Assembly: GCA_002428735.1 (NCBI GenBank)
Contig: DIXO01000039.1
Coordinates: forward strand, 14,176-78,175
Source: Syntrophaceae bacterium UBA6078
GTDB lineage: Bacteria > Desulfobacterota > Syntrophia > Syntrophales > UBA2210
Reading direction: 5' to 3'
Length of the DNA: 64,000 nucleotides
The notes under the pieces are model-generated. The model had not been told where the DNA came from. It saw only the letters and a program-made list of their open reading frames with translations, and ran no database searches. Within the stretch, counting starts at the first letter, position 1. Each line of letters starts with the position of its first letter. A program made the position numbers and the translations under genes. This document shows, one piece after another, positions 63,381-64,000 of the stretch.

Positions 63381-63812
63381 TTATTTGCCTAGATTTTTCA
63401 CGGCGTTGGTTGTACTTGATGCCGCGTCTTTGCTCGCCTCAACCGTGGCGGCAGCCCCTTCTTTTGTCGCTTTCACCGTGTCGGAGACTACTTCCTTGGT
63501 TGTTTCAACCGCCTGCGTGGCGCCTTCTTTCGTTGCGTCCACAACGGCCTCGGTCTTTTCCTTCGCGGCTTCCACGGTCCCGGACACTACTTCCTTGCCT
63601 GCCTCAACCGTGGCGGCAGCGCCTTCTTTTACCGCTTCCACAGCTTCTCCCGTTTTTTCTTTCACGGCCTCGGCAGTACTCGACGACGCGTCCTTGGTCG
63701 CTTCTACCGCCGCTTTTCCGCTCGGTTCTTTGCTCCCGCTGTCGCAGCCTGTTATACCGATAGAAACCAGCAACAAGGACAATACCCCTACCACCAGCAC
63801 CACACGTTTCAT
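63381..63812 (-). CDS. Lipoprotein with repeated amphipathic helices (LEA/apolipoprotein-like)
   Basis: A 143-residue protein starting MKRVVLVVGVLSLLLVSI with lipobox ITGC. The mature part is nearly all Ala, Glu, Lys, Thr and Val in a repeating helical pattern (ATKEGATQAVETTKEVVSDT; VKEGAAATVEAGKEVVSGT), close to the 11-residue period of LEA group 3 and apolipoprotein helices. Such helices lie along membranes or fold on drying. GGAGGCGTGAGT precedes the ATG at 63812. It has its own promoter and terminator. A repeat unit of it is duplicated at 61666. Confidence 0.82.
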   Translation of the reverse strand: MKRVVLVVGVLSLLLVSIGITGCDSGSKEPSGKAAVEATKDASSSTAEAVKEKTGEAVEAVKEGAAATVEAGKEVVSGTVEAAKEKTEAVVDATKEGATQAVETTKEVVSDTVKATKEGAAATVEASKDAASSTTNAVKNLGK

Positions 63813-63932
63813 ACTCACGCCTCCATTAAAAATGGACCCCATGTTTCCCACAGGGCCCTGTCTATTTTCCGCTCCAGTCTCTCAGGAAACCGGAACCAAC
63901 AACCACCGGGGACCACCCCCGATGGGCGGGGC

Positions 63933-63961
63933 ATATAATCACCGCTCCTCTGGTTTGTCAA
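63933..63961 (-). promoter_or_regulatory. Putative sigma70 promoter of the repeat-rich lipoprotein gene
   Basis: On the minus strand, perfect TTGACA (63961-63956), 17-base spacer and TTATAT (63938-63933). The leader would be about 110 bases. Confidence 0.75.
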
Positions 63962-64000
63962 GAAGATAAATGAAGGATTGTCAGGAGCACGTAATATGTC

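Noticed and set aside
63385..63969. Open frame of 194 codons on the plus strand over the lipoprotein gene
   Set aside because: It is the complement of the repeated helical lipoprotein, which has a signal peptide, lipobox, promoter and terminator on the minus strand; the plus reading only mirrors the repeats.
63996..64000. ATG with GGAG upstream at the very end of the plus strand
   Set aside because: Only the start codon and two bases lie inside the window, so a gene cannot be supported.

Overview
The window reads as chromosomal DNA of a GC-rich anaerobic deltaproteobacterium, most like the Syntrophales/Desulfobacterota. I infer this from gene content and order, not from any search: indolepyruvate:ferredoxin oxidoreductase, ADP-forming acyl-CoA synthetases, a TRAP-TAXI importer, a NapGH-like ferredoxin protein, and the order xerC-hslV-hslU-argBDFGH-lipoprotein-lysA-dapA-dapB that is familiar from Geobacter-like genomes.

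Layout. 1-2032 (minus): iorA (cut by the window edge) and an FrhB-like iron-sulfur protein. 2284-10092 (plus): nadK, recN, short N-acetylglutamate synthase, an acyl-CoA synthetase alpha subunit, an exported 5'-nucleotidase and mltA, facing a UbiA-type prenyltransferase. 11473-19448: HU, a shortened tRNA nucleotidyltransferase head, trpS, scpA-scpB-rluB, IHF-like protein, miaB, bifunctional nuclease, DUF3553 protein, xerC. 19454-32763: hslVU, argBDFGH, a lipoprotein, lysA-dapA-dapB, folK, a TRASH-type protein, transaldolase and pgsA, an almost unbroken plus-strand run for protein quality control and for arginine, lysine/peptidoglycan, folate and phospholipid synthesis. Then tRNA-Gly and tRNA-Cys, UDP-glucose dehydrogenase, and a three-gene cluster (HAD phosphatase and two retaining-type glycosyltransferases) that looks like a glucosylglycerate or mannosylglucosylglycerate compatible-solute locus.

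38344-44897 holds an old tandem duplication: a fused ADP-forming acyl-CoA synthetase, an MFS carrier, a junction made of a dinB 5' scrap joined to an acyl-CoA synthetase 3' scrap, a second MFS carrier, and intact dinB. Next come a Tat-exported DUF362 protein, a fused NapH/NapG-like ferredoxin protein, YheU, an SH3 protein, two HD-GYP proteins, the TRAP-TAXI importer with a cyclase-family hydrolase, an SDR and a LEA14-like lipoprotein.

From about 58.8 kb the character changes. Two attC-like recombination sites bracket an OLD-type ATPase/Toprim nuclease gene, and the terminal bases of this unit match as expected for one integron gene cassette. It is followed by an AT-rich NERD-domain gene cut by a small inverted-repeat element, a duplicated scrap of the lipoprotein gene at the right edge, a RhuM-Fic/Doc fusion, and a type I methyltransferase subunit broken just after its SAM-binding motif. 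I read this as a decayed defence island with an integrase-less gene-cassette cluster; no integrase is visible. The cassette evidence is the most notable observation in the window.
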